From: Hyphomonadaceae bacterium
GTDB taxonomy: Bacteria; Pseudomonadota; Alphaproteobacteria; Caulobacterales; Hyphomonadaceae
Direction: 5' to 3'
Length of the DNA: 33,864 nt
NCBI GenBank assembly: GCA_030158285.1
Contig: JAOATF010000173.1
Location: 3,251-37,114 of the forward strand
Each line of letters starts with the position of its first letter. Positions within the stretch are counted from its first letter, which is position 1. The notes below the pieces were generated by a model. It had not been told where the DNA came from and did not search any database. It saw only the letters and a program-made list of their open reading frames with translations. Positions 1 through 9,297 of this stretch are shown one piece after another. A program made the position numbers and the translations under genes.

Positions 1-3000
1 GTCGAGGACAGGATGGCGAAATCATCGAGCGTGAGCGCGCTGACCTGCTCTGCCGTGAGGCCGCTGACCAGCGTGGAGGAGAGCGCGCCGATCTGGGTCG
101 CCGTGAAGCTGTCGACCTGCGTGGTGGTGAGGGCGGACATCCAGGTGGAGCCGAAGCCGGCGCCGGACAGTTGCGTGGTGGTCAGGAGGCCGAGATTGGT
201 GAGCGACAGCGCGGCGATGGCGGTGGACGACAGGGCGGAGAGACGCGTGGCGCCCAGCGAGGTGAACTGGCTGGTCGACAGCTGGGCGGCCTGATCGGCG
301 GAGAGGCCGCTGACCGCCGTCGACGAGAGCGCGCCGAAATTGGTGGTGCTGAGCGCCGCGATCGTGGTGGGCGACATGGCCTGCACCTGCGTTTCGGCGA
401 GGCCGGACATCTGCGTGGTGGTGAAGCCGTTGAAGGTGGAGGCCGGGAAGGCGCCCATCTGCGTGGTGCTGAGCGCGCCGATCTGCGTCGAGGTCAGGCT
501 GGCGAACTGCGTGGCGGTGAGCTTGCCGATCTCGGCGGCGGTGAGGCCCTGCACTGTCGTGGTGGAGATTGCGCCGATCTGCGTGGTGAACATCACCTGC
601 AGCTGTGTCGTGGTGAAGGCGGCGATGTCTTCGGCTTCGAGGCCGCTGACGGCGCTGGACGAGAGGCCGCGCAGTTGCGTGGTGGTGAGGCTGGCGACGT
701 TGGTGACGGTGAGCGCGGCGATCTGCGACGAGGTGAGGCCCGCGGCCTGGGTGACGGTGAGCGCGGCGAGGCGGGCGCCGGTCATCGCTTCAAGCGCTGT
801 TGTATTGATCGCACCAACCTGTGTGGCCGTGAAGGCGATGGTCTGCGTGGTTTCGAGGCCGCCGATCTGGTCGTAGGTGAGACCGGAGACGCCGCCGGCG
901 GAGAGCGAGGCGATGTTCGTGGTCGACAGCATGGCGATGCGGTTGACGTCGAGCGCCGAGACTTGCGTGGCTGTCAGGCCGGAGACGCCGCCGGCGGAGA
1001 GCGCCGCGAACTGCGTGGTGGAGAGAGCCTGCATCTCCGTCACGGTGAGCGCGCCGATCTGCGAGGACGTGAGGCTCTTCAGCTGCGTCGTCGTGAAGCT
1101 GCCGATCACGGTGGGGCCGAGCGCGGAGAGCGCGGCGGGGGCGAGGCGCGCGAGCTGGGCGCCGGTGAAGCCGGAAATCTGCGTGGCGGTGAAGGCGCTC
1201 GACTGGTCGGTCGAGAGCGCGGCGAATTGCGCCGCCGTTAGGCCGCTGATCTGCGTGGTGGTGAGCTGGGCGATGTTCGTGGTGGTTAGGCCGGTGACGG
1301 CGGTGGTGGTGAGCGCGCCGATGTGGGTGGACTGAAGTGCGGACAGCTGTTCGGTGGAGAGCGCTGCGACCTGCGTGGAGGTGACGCCCGGCGACTGCGT
1401 GGTGGTGAGGCTGGCGAGTTGCGTGGTGGTGAGGCTGGGGACCTGCGTCCCCGTGAGGCCGCTGATCTGCGTGGCGGTGAAGCCCGACAGTTGCGTGGTG
1501 GTGAAGGCGGCGATGTCTTCCAGCTCGAAGCCGCCGATGGCGGCGCTGGAGAGGCCGGACAGTTGCGTCGCGGACATGACGCTGATCTGGCCGGGCGACA
1601 GGATGGAGACCTGCGTTGAAGAGAGCGCGCCGACCTGGTTGGACGACAGGGCTTCGACCTGCGCCATCGTCATCACGCCGATCTGGTCGGCGGAGAGGAT
1701 GGCCATGGCGGCGTTGGAGAAGCCTTTGACTTGAGTGGTCGTGAGGTCGGCGACCTGGAAGATGGTGAGGGCCTGGACCTGCGTGGTGGTGAGGCCCGCG
1801 ATGGCGCCGGCGCTGAGGGATTCGAACTGGGACGGGCTGAGCGAGGCGATCTGCGTGGAGGTGAGGCCGGCCGCCTGCGTGCCGACGAGGCCGCCGATCT
1901 GGGTCGCGGTCATCGCCTCGAGCTGGTCGAGGCTGAGGTGGGCGATGGCGGTGGTGCTGAAGCCGCGCAGCTGGGTGGTGGAGAGCGCACCGATGTGCGT
2001 GGTGGAGATGGCGGCCATCTGGCTGTCGCTGAAGGCGCGCAGCTGGACGTAGGTGATGCCGCTCCATTGCGTGGATGTGAGGGCGGCGATCTCGGCGGGC
2101 TCGAAGCCGCCGATGGCGGTGGAGCTGAGCTGCGAGAGATGCGTCGAGGTCAGGCTGGCCAGCTGGTCATTCGACAGGATGGCGATGTCGTCGGCGCCGA
2201 GCCCCCTCGCCTGCATGGCGGAGAGCGAGGCGATCTGCGTGGTGGTGAAGGCGGAGACCTGTTCTGCCGTCAGGCTGGCGATGGCGGTGGAGGTGAAGCC
2301 GCGGATCTGCGTGGTGGTGAGCGCGGGGATCTGGTCGTCGGTCAGCGCGCCGAGATGGACAGTTCCGAAGACGCCGAGCTGGGTGGAGGTGAGCGCCGCG
2401 AACTGCGTCGGGCTGAGGCTGGCGACCTGCGATGAGGTGAGGCCGGCGACTTGCGTGGTGGAGAGGCCGACGACTTGCGAGGTAGTGAAGCCGGCGACCT
2501 GCGTGGTCGAGAACTGGGCGATGTCGGCGGCGGTGAAGCCGAGCACCTGCGTTGTGGTGAGGCCTGCGATCTGCCCGCTGGTGAGGGCGGAAAGCTGGCT
2601 GGCGGTCAGCGCATCGAGCTGGGTTCCGAGGAAGCCGGAGAGCTGGCCGGCGGAGAAACCAGAAATGTCCTGCGTCTCGAATCCGGCGATGGCGGTGGTG
2701 GTGAGACGCGAGAGCTGCGTCGAGGTGAGGCTCGCGACCTGTGTGTCGCTGAGCTGGGTGATTTGCGTTGGTGTCAGGCCACGGATCTGGGTGGAGGTCA
2801 TCGCCGACAGCTGCGTGCCGGTGACGGCGCCGAGCTGGTCGGCGGTGAGGCCGGAGACGCTGGCGGCGGAAAGGCTGACGATCTGGGTGGTGGTGAGCGC
2901 GCCCATCTGCGATTGCGTGAGGGCTGCGATCTGCGTCGCGTTGAAGGCGGCGAGCGCGGAGCCTGACAGGGCGGCCAGCTGCTGCGAGGACAGGCCAGCG

Positions 3001-4763
3001 ACTTGCGTCGTGGTGAGGCCTTTCACCTGGACCTGCGTGAAGGCGCCGACCTGCTCCGCCGAGAGTGTGCCGGCTTGCTGAGCCGAGAGCGCGGCGACGG
3101 CGCCGGCATTGAGCGCGCCGATCTGCGTCAGGGACAGGTTGGCGATCTGTGCAGTGGAGAGCGCGTCGATCTGCGTGGCGGTGAAGCCGGAGATGCCGGA
3201 TTCCGACAGCGACGACATCTGCGTCTGCGAGAACGCGCCGAGCTGGTCTGCGGTGAACGCGGCGGTCTGGGCGGGGGCGAGCGCGTAGATTTGCGTGGTG
3301 GCGAGGCGCGCGAGTTGCGTGGCGGTGATCGCGCCGACCTGCAGCTTGGAGAGGCCTTTGACTTGCGTGGTCGCGATCGCGCCGAGCTGGTCGGTTGTCA
3401 GGGCATTGAGCTGGTCGCCGGTCAGCGCGCCGACGGTCGCAGGCAACAAGCCGGTGATCTGCGGCACGCTGAGCGAGGCGATCTGGGCGGTCGACATGGC
3501 GGCGAGCTGCTTGCCGGACAGCGAGCCGATGCCGGCGACGGAGATCGCGCCGAGCTGGGCGGCGGTGAAGGCCGCGACCTGCGTGTTGGACAGGGCCTTG
3601 AGCTGCGTGAGCGTGAAGCCGGCCGCCTGCGTGGCGGCGAGCGAGCCGACCTGGTCGCCCGAGAGCAGGCGAAGCTGGGCGATGCCGAGCGAGCCGACCT
3701 GCCCGGCCGACAGCGCGCCGAGCTGGTCGTTCGAGAAGGACGCAAGCTGCAACGGCGTGACGGCGGCGAGCTGGCTGGCGTTGAGCGCGCGGACCTGCGT
3801 GGTGGTGATCGCTGCGGCCTGCGTCGTGGTGAAAGCGGCGATGTGGGCGCCGGTGAGGCCCTTGACCTGCGCGGCCGTGAGCAACGGGATCTGGTCGACG
3901 CCGAGCGCTGCGATCTGTGTCGCGGCGAAGGCGGCGAGCTGCGTCGAAGCGAGGGCTGCGAGCGTGGTGGTGTTCAGCGAGGCGACCTGCGTGCTGGTCA
4001 TGCCCCTGATCTGGGCGGCCTGGAAGCTGGCGATCTTCTGGACCGAGAGGGCGCCCCATTGTTCGTCGCTGAGCGCGGCGATGGCCGTGCTGGCGAAGCC
4101 GCGCATCTGCGACACGCTCATCGCGCCAATCTGCGTGGAGGTGAGTGCGCGGACCTGCGTCAGGCTGAGCGAGGTGAGCGTGGCCGGGGTGAGGCCGGAG
4201 ACCTGGGTTGTCGAGAGGCCGGCGACCTGCGTGGCGGACAGCGCGCGGATCTGCGCGACGACGAGGCCGCCGAGTTGCGATCCTGACAGCGCGCCGAGCT
4301 GCGTGGAGGTGAGCGCTGTCATGTCGGCGGCGGTGAAGCCGCGAAGCTGTGCGGTGTTCAGTGCACCGATCTGCGTTGCGGTGAGGACTGAGAGCTGGCT
4401 GGCTTCGAGCGCGGTGATGGCCTGCGCCGAGACGCCGCGCATCTGGCTGGCGGTGAGGACGGCGATGTCTTCGGGATCAAGCGAGGCGAACTGCTGCGCG
4501 CTGAGGGCGAGGAGCTGGGCCGAGTTGAAGGACATCTGGCTCGGCGAGAGCGCAGTGATCTGCGCGCGCGTGAGGGCGGCGACCTGCTTGGTGGAAAGTT
4601 GCGCGACCTGGGTCGAGGAGAAATCGGAAATGCCGGTGGTGGTGAAGGCCGCGACCTGCGTGTTGGACAGGGACGCGATGTCGGCGCGGGTGAGCGATTG
4701 AATCGTCTCCCGCGACAGACCCGCGATCTGCGCAACGCTGTAGGAGGCGATAAATGAGACCAT
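1..4763 (-). CDS. giant octapeptide-repeat protein, 5' part (C-terminus beyond window)
   Basis: Reading the minus strand from ATG at 4763 gives an open frame to the left edge (about 1587 codons, no stop seen). After a start of about ten residues (MVSFIASYS) the protein is an almost pure 8-residue repeat, consensus (V/I/L/M)-x-(A/G)-L-(S/T)-x-(S/T/A)-Q, with D or E sometimes at the last position; typical units are VAGLSTTQ and IAALTSTQ. No signal peptide or other domain is visible at the N-terminus, and the repeat is still running at base 1. An in-frame stop at 4866-4868 bounds the start upstream; ATG 4763 is preferred, with TTG 4811 and GTG 4835 as alternatives and only a weak GGAAGAG upstream. 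The S/T-x-x-Q/D/E element resembles a helix-capping box, so a solenoid of very short helices is possible, but a beta-solenoid adhesin is equally open. Function unknown; I would guess a surface or structural protein. Confidence 0.85.
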   Translation of the reverse strand, partial: MVSFIASYSVAQIAGLSRETIQSLTRADIASLSNTQVAAFTTTGISDFSSTQVAQLSTKQVAALTRAQITALSPSQMSFNSAQLLALSAQQFASLDPEDIAVLTASQMRGVSAQAITALEASQLSVLTATQIGALNTAQLRGFTAADMTALTSTQLGALSGSQLGGLVVAQIRALSATQVAGLSTTQVSGLTPATLTSLSLTQVRALTSTQIGAMSVSQMRGFASTAIAALSDEQWGALSVQKIASFQAAQIRGMTSTQVASLNTTTLAALASTQLAAFAATQIAALGVDQIPLLTAAQVKGLTGAHIAAFTTTQAAAITTTQVRALNASQLAAVTPLQLASFSNDQLGALSAGQVGSLGIAQLRLLSGDQVGSLAATQAAGFTLTQLKALSNTQVAAFTAAQLGAISVAGIGSLSGKQLAAMSTAQIASLSVPQITGLLPATVGALTGDQLNALTTDQLGAIATTQVKGLSKLQVGAITATQLARLATTQIYALAPAQTAAFTADQLGAFSQTQMSSLSESGISGFTATQIDALSTAQIANLSLTQIGALNAGAVAALSAQQAGTLSAEQVGAFTQVQVKGLTTTQVAGLSSQQLAALSGSALAAFNATQIAALTQSQMGALTTTQIVSLSAASVSGLTADQLGAVTGTQLSAMTSTQIRGLTPTQITQLSDTQVASLTSTQLSRLTTTAIAGFETQDISGFSAGQLSGFLGTQLDALTASQLSALTSGQIAGLTTTQVLGFTAADIAQFSTTQVAGFTTSQVVGLSTTQVAGLTSSQVASLSPTQFAALTSTQLGVFGTVHLGALTDDQIPALTTTQIRGFTSTAIASLTAEQVSAFTTTQIASLSAMQARGLGADDIAILSNDQLASLTSTHLSQLSSTAIGGFEPAEIAALTSTQWSGITYVQLRAFSDSQMAAISTTHIGALSTTQLRGFSTTAIAHLSLDQLEAMTATQIGGLVGTQAAGLTSTQIASLSPSQFESLSAGAIAGLTTTQVQALTIFQVADLTTTQVKGFSNAAMAILSADQIGVMTMAQVEALSSNQVGALSSTQVSILSPGQISVMSATQLSGLSSAAIGGFELEDIAAFTTTQLSGFTATQISGLTGTQVPSLTTTQLASLTTTQSPGVTSTQVAALSTEQLSALQSTHIGALTTTAVTGLTTTNIAQLTTTQISGLTAAQFAALSTDQSSAFTATQISGFTGAQLARLAPAALSALGPTVIGSFTTTQLKSLTSSQIGALTVTEMQALSTTQFAALSAGGVSGLTATQVSALDVNRIAMLSTTNIASLSAGGVSGLTYDQIGGLETTQTIAFTATQVGAINTTALEAMTGARLAALTVTQAAGLTSSQIAALTVTNVASLTTTQLRGLSSSAVSGLEAEDIAAFTTTQLQVMFTTQIGAISTTTVQGLTAAEIGKLTATQFASLTSTQIGALSTTQMGAFPASTFNGFTTTQMSGLAETQVQAMSPTTIAALSTTNFGALSSTAVSGLSADQAAQLSTSQFTSLGATRLSALSSTAIAALSLTNLGLLTTTQLSGAGFGSTWMSALTTTQVDSFTATQIGALSSTLVSGLTAEQVSALTLDDFAILSS
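171..4514 (-). repeat. 24-bp tandem repeat array, about 181 units in unbroken register
   Basis: The codon for the conserved Gln (CTG or TTG on the plus strand) falls at positions that are 3 modulo 24 at every anchor checked (171, 675, 1395, 2235, 2979, 3315, 3987, 4347, 4515), so 4344 bp equals exactly 181 units. The register shifts only at a 10-residue unit (141-170) and a 7-residue unit (4515-4535). Copies differ at many bases but keep the amino-acid pattern, which points to selection on the protein rather than recent duplication. A distinctive GFE-x-x-DI unit recurs at 624, 1512, 2088 and 2664, i.e. at spacings of 37, 24 and 24 units. Anchors were checked, not every unit. Confidence 0.88.
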
Positions 4764-5186
4764 CCCGGCCGTCTGCTCTTCCGCTACTGGCCGACCATCG
4801 TCGCACCACAACTGAGCCCGCCTGCGCGCGCCCACGCGAGACAGAGCAACATCCAGGCCAGAGCGTTAACCAACTCTGGCGACGTAAAATCAATGACTTA
4901 GCTGAAGGTTTCAGGAAGCGGGCCCGGCAGAATTTACCGGCCCGGCAGGTCGTGACCGGGCGCAGATGGCCGCTGCGGAAGGTCGGTTCGCGCGTGGCGG
5001 CGATCTGAGAGACCTCTCATCTGGACGCGGCGGCGTGGCTTTCGCCGCATCACCCGGCACCCGCGCACGGCTTTCGATCATGTTGCGGCGCCGCGCATTT
5101 TTGCGGCGGGCGCGCGAACCAATTCGCTTGCAAACAAAAGTGAGCGATGACTAGCTTTCAGCGAGTAGATGGACAGGAGAGTCATC
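4764..5186. promoter_or_regulatory. divergent intergenic region between repeat gene and TonB receptor
   Basis: About 420 bp with no convincing gene. It must hold the promoters of both flanking, divergently transcribed genes. Visible structure is limited to a 7-bp inverted repeat GCCAGAG/CTCTGGC (4857-4863 with 4874-4880) on the repeat-gene side and a short direct repeat GGCCCGGCAG at about 4921-4948. No promoter boxes could be assigned with confidence. Confidence 0.5.
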
Positions 5187-7463
5187 ATGCGCGCCTTCCG
5201 GACGGTGTTCCTTTCATGCACGGCGCTGACCGTTGCGAGCTTCCCGGCATTTGCACAGCCTACGGACGATGCGGCGCGCGATGTCATCATCATCACCGCG
5301 AACAAGCGGGCGGAGAACATCCAGGAAGTGCCCGTGGCGGTGACCGCGATCGGCGGCGAGGCGCTGCAGGATCTCGGCGTGACGGACGTGCTGGACCTCA
5401 ACGCCCTCGCCCCCAGCCTTCAAGTGAAGACGGACGACAATGCGGCGAACCCCAAGGTGTTCATCCGCGGGATCGGCCTCAACGACTTCAACCCGAACAC
5501 GGCGGGCGCGGTCGCGATCTATACCGATGGCGTCTATATCGGTTCTCCCCTCGCCCAGATGGGGCAGTTCTTCGACCTTGAGCGCGTCGAGGTTCTGCGC
5601 GGGCCGCAGGGCACGCTGTACGGACGCAACACCACGGGTGGCGCGATCAACGTGATCAGCCGCAAGCCGAGCGATGAGTTCGAGGCGAACGCCTATGTGG
5701 AATACGGCAGCTTCAACAGCATTACGACGGAAGCCGGCGTCGGCGGGCCGATTGCGCCGGGGGTGCTGAACTATCGCCTTGCCGGAACCTACGTCGCCAA
5801 TGACGGCTATACGCTGAACCGGCTGACGGGAAATCGCGGCAACAACTCAGATCGCGCCAGCGCGCGCCTGACGTTCGAATGGACGCCGTCGGAAAATCTC
5901 GAAGGCCTGTTCCAGCTGCGTTATGGCCGCTCGAAGGGTGGATCGATCCTCGCTTACAACCGCTCGCTGCTGCCGCAGACAGCGCAGGCGACGGGGCCGG
6001 ACGGGTTCTGCGCGCCGGCGTTCTACACGTCGGGCCAATGCACCGATCTCGCGGGTTATGCCAACACGAGCGACAATCTCTATCAGGGCGATTACCACCT
6101 TGAAGGCAAGGACAATGTCGAGACGTACGGCGCATCGGCGACACTGACGTGGGATCTGGGCGGCATGTCGCTGGTTTCCGTCACCGGCTATGACCATGCC
6201 GATCGCGACGATGTGGAAGAGACAGATGCGGGCCCGACCGACATCGTGACCGCGCGTTATCGCGCCAAGCAGTGGGCAGCGAGCCAGGAGCTGCGCCTGC
6301 AGTCGAACGGCGACAACCAGCTTGACTGGGTGGCGGGCGTCTATCTGGCGAAGGACGATCTCAGCACCAATTCCTATCTCGATGTGTTCCGCGTTGCGAA
6401 CTCCGGCGATCCGGGGACGGACCTGCCGCAGGGCATCGGCGTGTTCCACTGGCCGTTCACGCAGGAGACGGACAGCTATGCGGTGTTCGGCCAGGTCGAT
6501 TACGACATCACGGATCGCCTGACGGCGACGGTGGGCCTGCGCTATTCGGCGGACAAGAAGGCGTTCGACTATCAGGGGCTCTATTCGAGCGATCCGGATG
6601 GTCCGCGCATTCCGATTCCGTACGATGATGGCGTGAACCCGCCGACGGTCGTGGGCCTCAACGCCAGCCGCACCTTTGACTCCCTGTCGGGCCGGCTGGG
6701 CCTGAAATACCAGATCAACGACGACATGAACGCCTATGCGACGTACAATCGCGGGTACAAGAGCGGCGGCTTCTTTGGCGGGCAGACGACGGACAACACG
6801 GCGCTTGCCCCGTACAATGACGAGATCGTCGACGCTTACGAGGCGGGCCTGAAATCGGAATGGATGAATGGCCTGATCACGGCGAACTTCGCGGCGTTCT
6901 TCTACGACTACCAGGACCTGCAGGTTTACACGCTGATTGTGGACCCCAACACCAACCTGACGGTGCAGAACTTCACCAACGCGTCGAACGCCGAGGTGTC
7001 TGGTCTTGAGGCGGAGTTCACAGCCTCGCCGATGGACGGGCTCGATCTGTCGCTGAGCGCGTCGCTCCTCGATGCGAAATACAAGAACTTCCAGTCTGTC
7101 GGCGACGATTATTCGGGCAACACCCTGCCCAACGCGCCGGAGACCAGCGTCAACGCATCGGCGCGGTACACGTGGGCGCTGTTCGGGGGCGACGCCTCGG
7201 CGCAGGGCGATGTGGCCTATCGCACCAAAGTCTATTACGACACACGGAATGTAGAGCGGCTTTCCGATGGCGACCGCACCTTCGTGAACCTGCGCTTTGG
7301 CTGGAAGCCGTCGTCTGGCAACTGGGAGTTCGGCGTGTTCGGACGCAACATCTTCGACGAAACCAATATCAGCGACATCATCCCGATCGAGGGGCTGGGC
7401 TTCGACCTGTTCAGCATGGGCGCGCGGCCGACCTACGGCGCCTTCCTCCGTTGGGACTACTGA
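5187..7463 (+). CDS. TonB-dependent outer-membrane receptor (cassette 1)
   Basis: A 758-aa TonB-dependent receptor for energised uptake of an unknown ligand across the outer membrane. It has an N-terminal Sec signal peptide ending near AFAQ, a TonB-box-like DVIIITA just after it, and a plug domain with the typical VFIRGIG, DGVYIGSP and ERVEVLRGPQGTLYGRNTTGG motifs. A long beta-barrel follows, ending in the aromatic C-terminus FLRWDY used for outer-membrane insertion. Start chosen at ATG 5187 because AGGAG (5175-5179) lies 7 bp upstream; the in-frame ATG at 5169 has no ribosome-binding site. It is followed after 5 bp by an MFS permease, so it probably leads the operon running to 11705. The ligand cannot be read from the sequence. 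It belongs to a different receptor subtype from the one at 20865. Confidence 0.95.
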   Translation: MRAFRTVFLSCTALTVASFPAFAQPTDDAARDVIIITANKRAENIQEVPVAVTAIGGEALQDLGVTDVLDLNALAPSLQVKTDDNAANPKVFIRGIGLNDFNPNTAGAVAIYTDGVYIGSPLAQMGQFFDLERVEVLRGPQGTLYGRNTTGGAINVISRKPSDEFEANAYVEYGSFNSITTEAGVGGPIAPGVLNYRLAGTYVANDGYTLNRLTGNRGNNSDRASARLTFEWTPSENLEGLFQLRYGRSKGGSILAYNRSLLPQTAQATGPDGFCAPAFYTSGQCTDLAGYANTSDNLYQGDYHLEGKDNVETYGASATLTWDLGGMSLVSVTGYDHADRDDVEETDAGPTDIVTARYRAKQWAASQELRLQSNGDNQLDWVAGVYLAKDDLSTNSYLDVFRVANSGDPGTDLPQGIGVFHWPFTQETDSYAVFGQVDYDITDRLTATVGLRYSADKKAFDYQGLYSSDPDGPRIPIPYDDGVNPPTVVGLNASRTFDSLSGRLGLKYQINDDMNAYATYNRGYKSGGFFGGQTTDNTALAPYNDEIVDAYEAGLKSEWMNGLITANFAAFFYDYQDLQVYTLIVDPNTNLTVQNFTNASNAEVSGLEAEFTASPMDGLDLSLSASLLDAKYKNFQSVGDDYSGNTLPNAPETSVNASARYTWALFGGDASAQGDVAYRTKVYYDTRNVERLSDGDRTFVNLRFGWKPSSGNWEFGVFGRNIFDETNISDIIPIEGLGFDLFSMGARPTYGAFLRWDY

Positions 7464-7468
7464 CGCCG

Positions 7469-8650
7469 ATGCAGGCCGCAGCGCAGACGGGACAGTGGAT
7501 CGGGCCGAAGCCTTCGGCGATGGAAATCTTCGCGGTCATGTTTGTCGGCGTCGCCGGCATCATGATCGCGGGGTTGCAGCCTCTCCTGCTGGGGACGCTG
7601 TCGCATGAGGGCAAGATCACGGCGAACCAGCTCGGGCAGGCCGCCACGGCGGAACTGCTGGCGCTGGGGCTGGCAGCGTTTCTTGCGGGTGCGGTGCTGA
7701 AGCCGGTTCGGCTGAAGCTGATCGCGGTCGTGATGGCGATTGTGCTGGCGGCGCTGGATGCGGCGACGCCGCTGGTGGAGGGGGATAACATCACCCTCAT
7801 TCGCGGCCTCGCGGGACTTCCGAGCGGCGTGCTGATGTGGGTGACCATTGCGATGATCGCGCGGACGCCGGCGCCGGAACGCTGGTCTGGCGCGTATCTC
7901 ACCGTGCAGACGCTGGCGCAGTTTCTTCTGGCGACGCTGATTTCTGTCGCCGTAGTGGAGACGTATGGCGCGAGCGGCGGGTGGATCGCGCTGGCCGGGT
8001 TCTGCGTGATCACCGCGATCATCGCGCTGTTCGTGCCGGACAAGCTGGCGCCGCTGGTGCGGGAGGAAGGCGCGAGTGCGCTGCCGGGCTCGCGCGGCTG
8101 GATCGCGCTGCTGTCGGCGTTTCTCTATTCGGCTTTCACCATTGCGGTGTGGGTCTATGCCGAGCCGCTGTCGAAACAGGCGGGGCATGATCCGTCGATC
8201 TTCGGCTATGCGGTGTCGATCTCGCTGGCGTGCCAGGTGGTGGGGGGCTTTGCGGCGACGATCCTTGCAGGACGGATCAACTGGCTGTGGACCGTGCTGG
8301 TCTGCACGGCGCTGAACGTTGCGATCCTGGTTGGCTATTACGCGCTGCCGACGCCGGAGATGTATCTGGTGCTGTCGGGTGCGTTCGGCTTCCTGTGGAT
8401 GTTTGTGCTGCCCTTCCTGGTGCCCATGATCATCGAGGCGGACCCAACGCGGCGCGCGGCGGTGCTGATCGGTGGGGCGCAGGTGCTGGGGTGCAGTTTC
8501 GGGCCTTTCGTGGCGTCGATGATGGTGACGGAAGTGGATTCCCGCGCGGCGATCAGCTTTGGCGGCGCTTGCCTCATCGTCGCGGTTCTGATCGCCTTCG
8601 GGCTTCATCAGATTCGGTCGAAAAAGACCGGAGCGGAAGGAGCGCCGTAA
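7469..8650 (+). CDS. MFS-type inner-membrane transporter
   Basis: A 393-aa polytopic membrane protein with the length and spacing of hydrophobic segments of a 12-helix major facilitator permease (for example helices around FAVMFVGVAGIMIAG, LLALGLAAFLAGAVL and FLWMFVLPFLVPMII). Start taken at ATG 7469, five bases after the receptor stop codon; the frame stays open further upstream but that part overlaps the receptor. The stop TAA overlaps the next ATG by one base (TAATG), indicating translational coupling to the TetR gene. In context it would move across the inner membrane whatever the adjacent receptor brings into the periplasm. No family-specific substrate motif was recognised, and the MFS assignment rests on topology and general sequence character. 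Confidence 0.82.
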   Translation: MQAAAQTGQWIGPKPSAMEIFAVMFVGVAGIMIAGLQPLLLGTLSHEGKITANQLGQAATAELLALGLAAFLAGAVLKPVRLKLIAVVMAIVLAALDAATPLVEGDNITLIRGLAGLPSGVLMWVTIAMIARTPAPERWSGAYLTVQTLAQFLLATLISVAVVETYGASGGWIALAGFCVITAIIALFVPDKLAPLVREEGASALPGSRGWIALLSAFLYSAFTIAVWVYAEPLSKQAGHDPSIFGYAVSISLACQVVGGFAATILAGRINWLWTVLVCTALNVAILVGYYALPTPEMYLVLSGAFGFLWMFVLPFLVPMIIEADPTRRAAVLIGGAQVLGCSFGPFVASMMVTEVDSRAAISFGGACLIVAVLIAFGLHQIRSKKTGAEGAP

Positions 8651-9297
8651 TGGCCACCGTCAAACGCGGCAAGCGCAAGGCAAAAGCCCCTGCCCTGCGC
8701 GCCGCGCCGATTCAGGATCGCGCCGTTCAGACGCGTGAGCGGTTGCTGGACATTGCCGGTGCGCTGCTGGGCGAGGTGGGGATCGAGCGCATCTCGACCA
8801 ACATGATCGCGGCGCAGGCGGGCGTTTCGCCGGCGGCGCTGTATCGCTACTTCAAGGACAAGTATGCCGTGCTGGAGGCGCTGGGTCGGCGGCTGATGGA
8901 CCGGCAGAACGCGGTGTTGTTCGCGTGGCTGGAGGAGCACAAGGCAGGCGGGCTGGATGGGCTGGCCGAGGGCACGGAGGAGTTGCTGCGGCTGACGGCG
9001 GAGATCACCGACAGCGAGCCGGGTGGCGTGTGGATCCTGCGCGCGATGCGGGCGGTGCCGCAGCTGGGGCATGTGCGTCTTGAATCGCACAACGAGGTGA
9101 CGGACGCGCTGCTGGAGGCCTATGCGCCGCTGTTGCCGAAGATGAACAAGCGCATGCTGTGGCGGCGGCTACGCATGACGGTCGAGTTCGGGTATGCGGT
9201 GGACGAGATGCTGCATGACGATGACCGCTTCTCGCGCGATGAAATCCTGCGCGATGCCGCGCACCTGCTCAGCACTTCCAGACTTGAGGACGAATGA
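8650..9297 (+). CDS. TetR/AcrR-family transcriptional regulator
   Basis: A 215-aa protein with a TetR-type helix-turn-helix after a basic 30-residue leader. The core reads TRERLLDIAGALLGEVGIE, then ISTNMIAAQAGVSPAALYRY, then FKDKYAVLEAL, matching the family pattern in which the recognition helix contains S-x-x-x-LYRYF-x-(D/N)-K. The remainder is an alpha-helical ligand-binding and dimerisation domain with no recognisable ligand motif. It overlaps the MFS stop by one base and overlaps the oxidase start by four bases (ATGA). The likely role is local ligand-responsive control of this cassette, which is inference from position. No clear palindromic operator was found upstream of 5187. Confidence 0.92.
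   Translation: MATVKRGKRKAKAPALRAAPIQDRAVQTRERLLDIAGALLGEVGIERISTNMIAAQAGVSPAALYRYFKDKYAVLEALGRRLMDRQNAVLFAWLEEHKAGGLDGLAEGTEELLRLTAEITDSEPGGVWILRAMRAVPQLGHVRLESHNEVTDALLEAYAPLLPKMNKRMLWRRLRMTVEFGYAVDEMLHDDDRFSRDEILRDAAHLLSTSRLEDE

Noticed and set aside
790-4059. Minus-strand frames of 425 and 630 aa (790-2067, 2167-4059) rich in His, Arg and Pro
   Set aside because: They are out of frame with the octapeptide protein, with composition typical of a shifted reading of GC-rich repeat DNA.
171-4514. CRISPR-like or satellite array
   Set aside because: The repeats are contiguous, diverged and without spacers; the period is a multiple of three and the array is translated.
171-4514. TAL-effector or ice-nucleation repeat protein
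   Set aside because: LTxxQVxAL recalls the first helix of TAL repeats and the 8-aa period recalls ice-nucleation proteins, but the 34-aa unit of the former and the AGYGST motif of the latter are absent.
340-4701. Long plus-strand open frames across the repeat region (for example 2053-3081 and 3295-4701)
   Set aside because: They are antisense images of the 24-bp repeat (VVVRLATCV-type residues). A 24-bp period without stops keeps several frames open. Only the minus-strand frame has a sensible start and a protein-like repeat.
4754-5008. 84-aa plus-strand frame upstream of the first TonB receptor
   Set aside because: No ribosome-binding site, no domain, basic low-complexity composition; treated as intergenic.
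5125-5152. TetR operator from TCGCT/AGCGA half-sites before the first TonB receptor
   Set aside because: Only 5-bp arms across a 14-bp gap; too weak to call.
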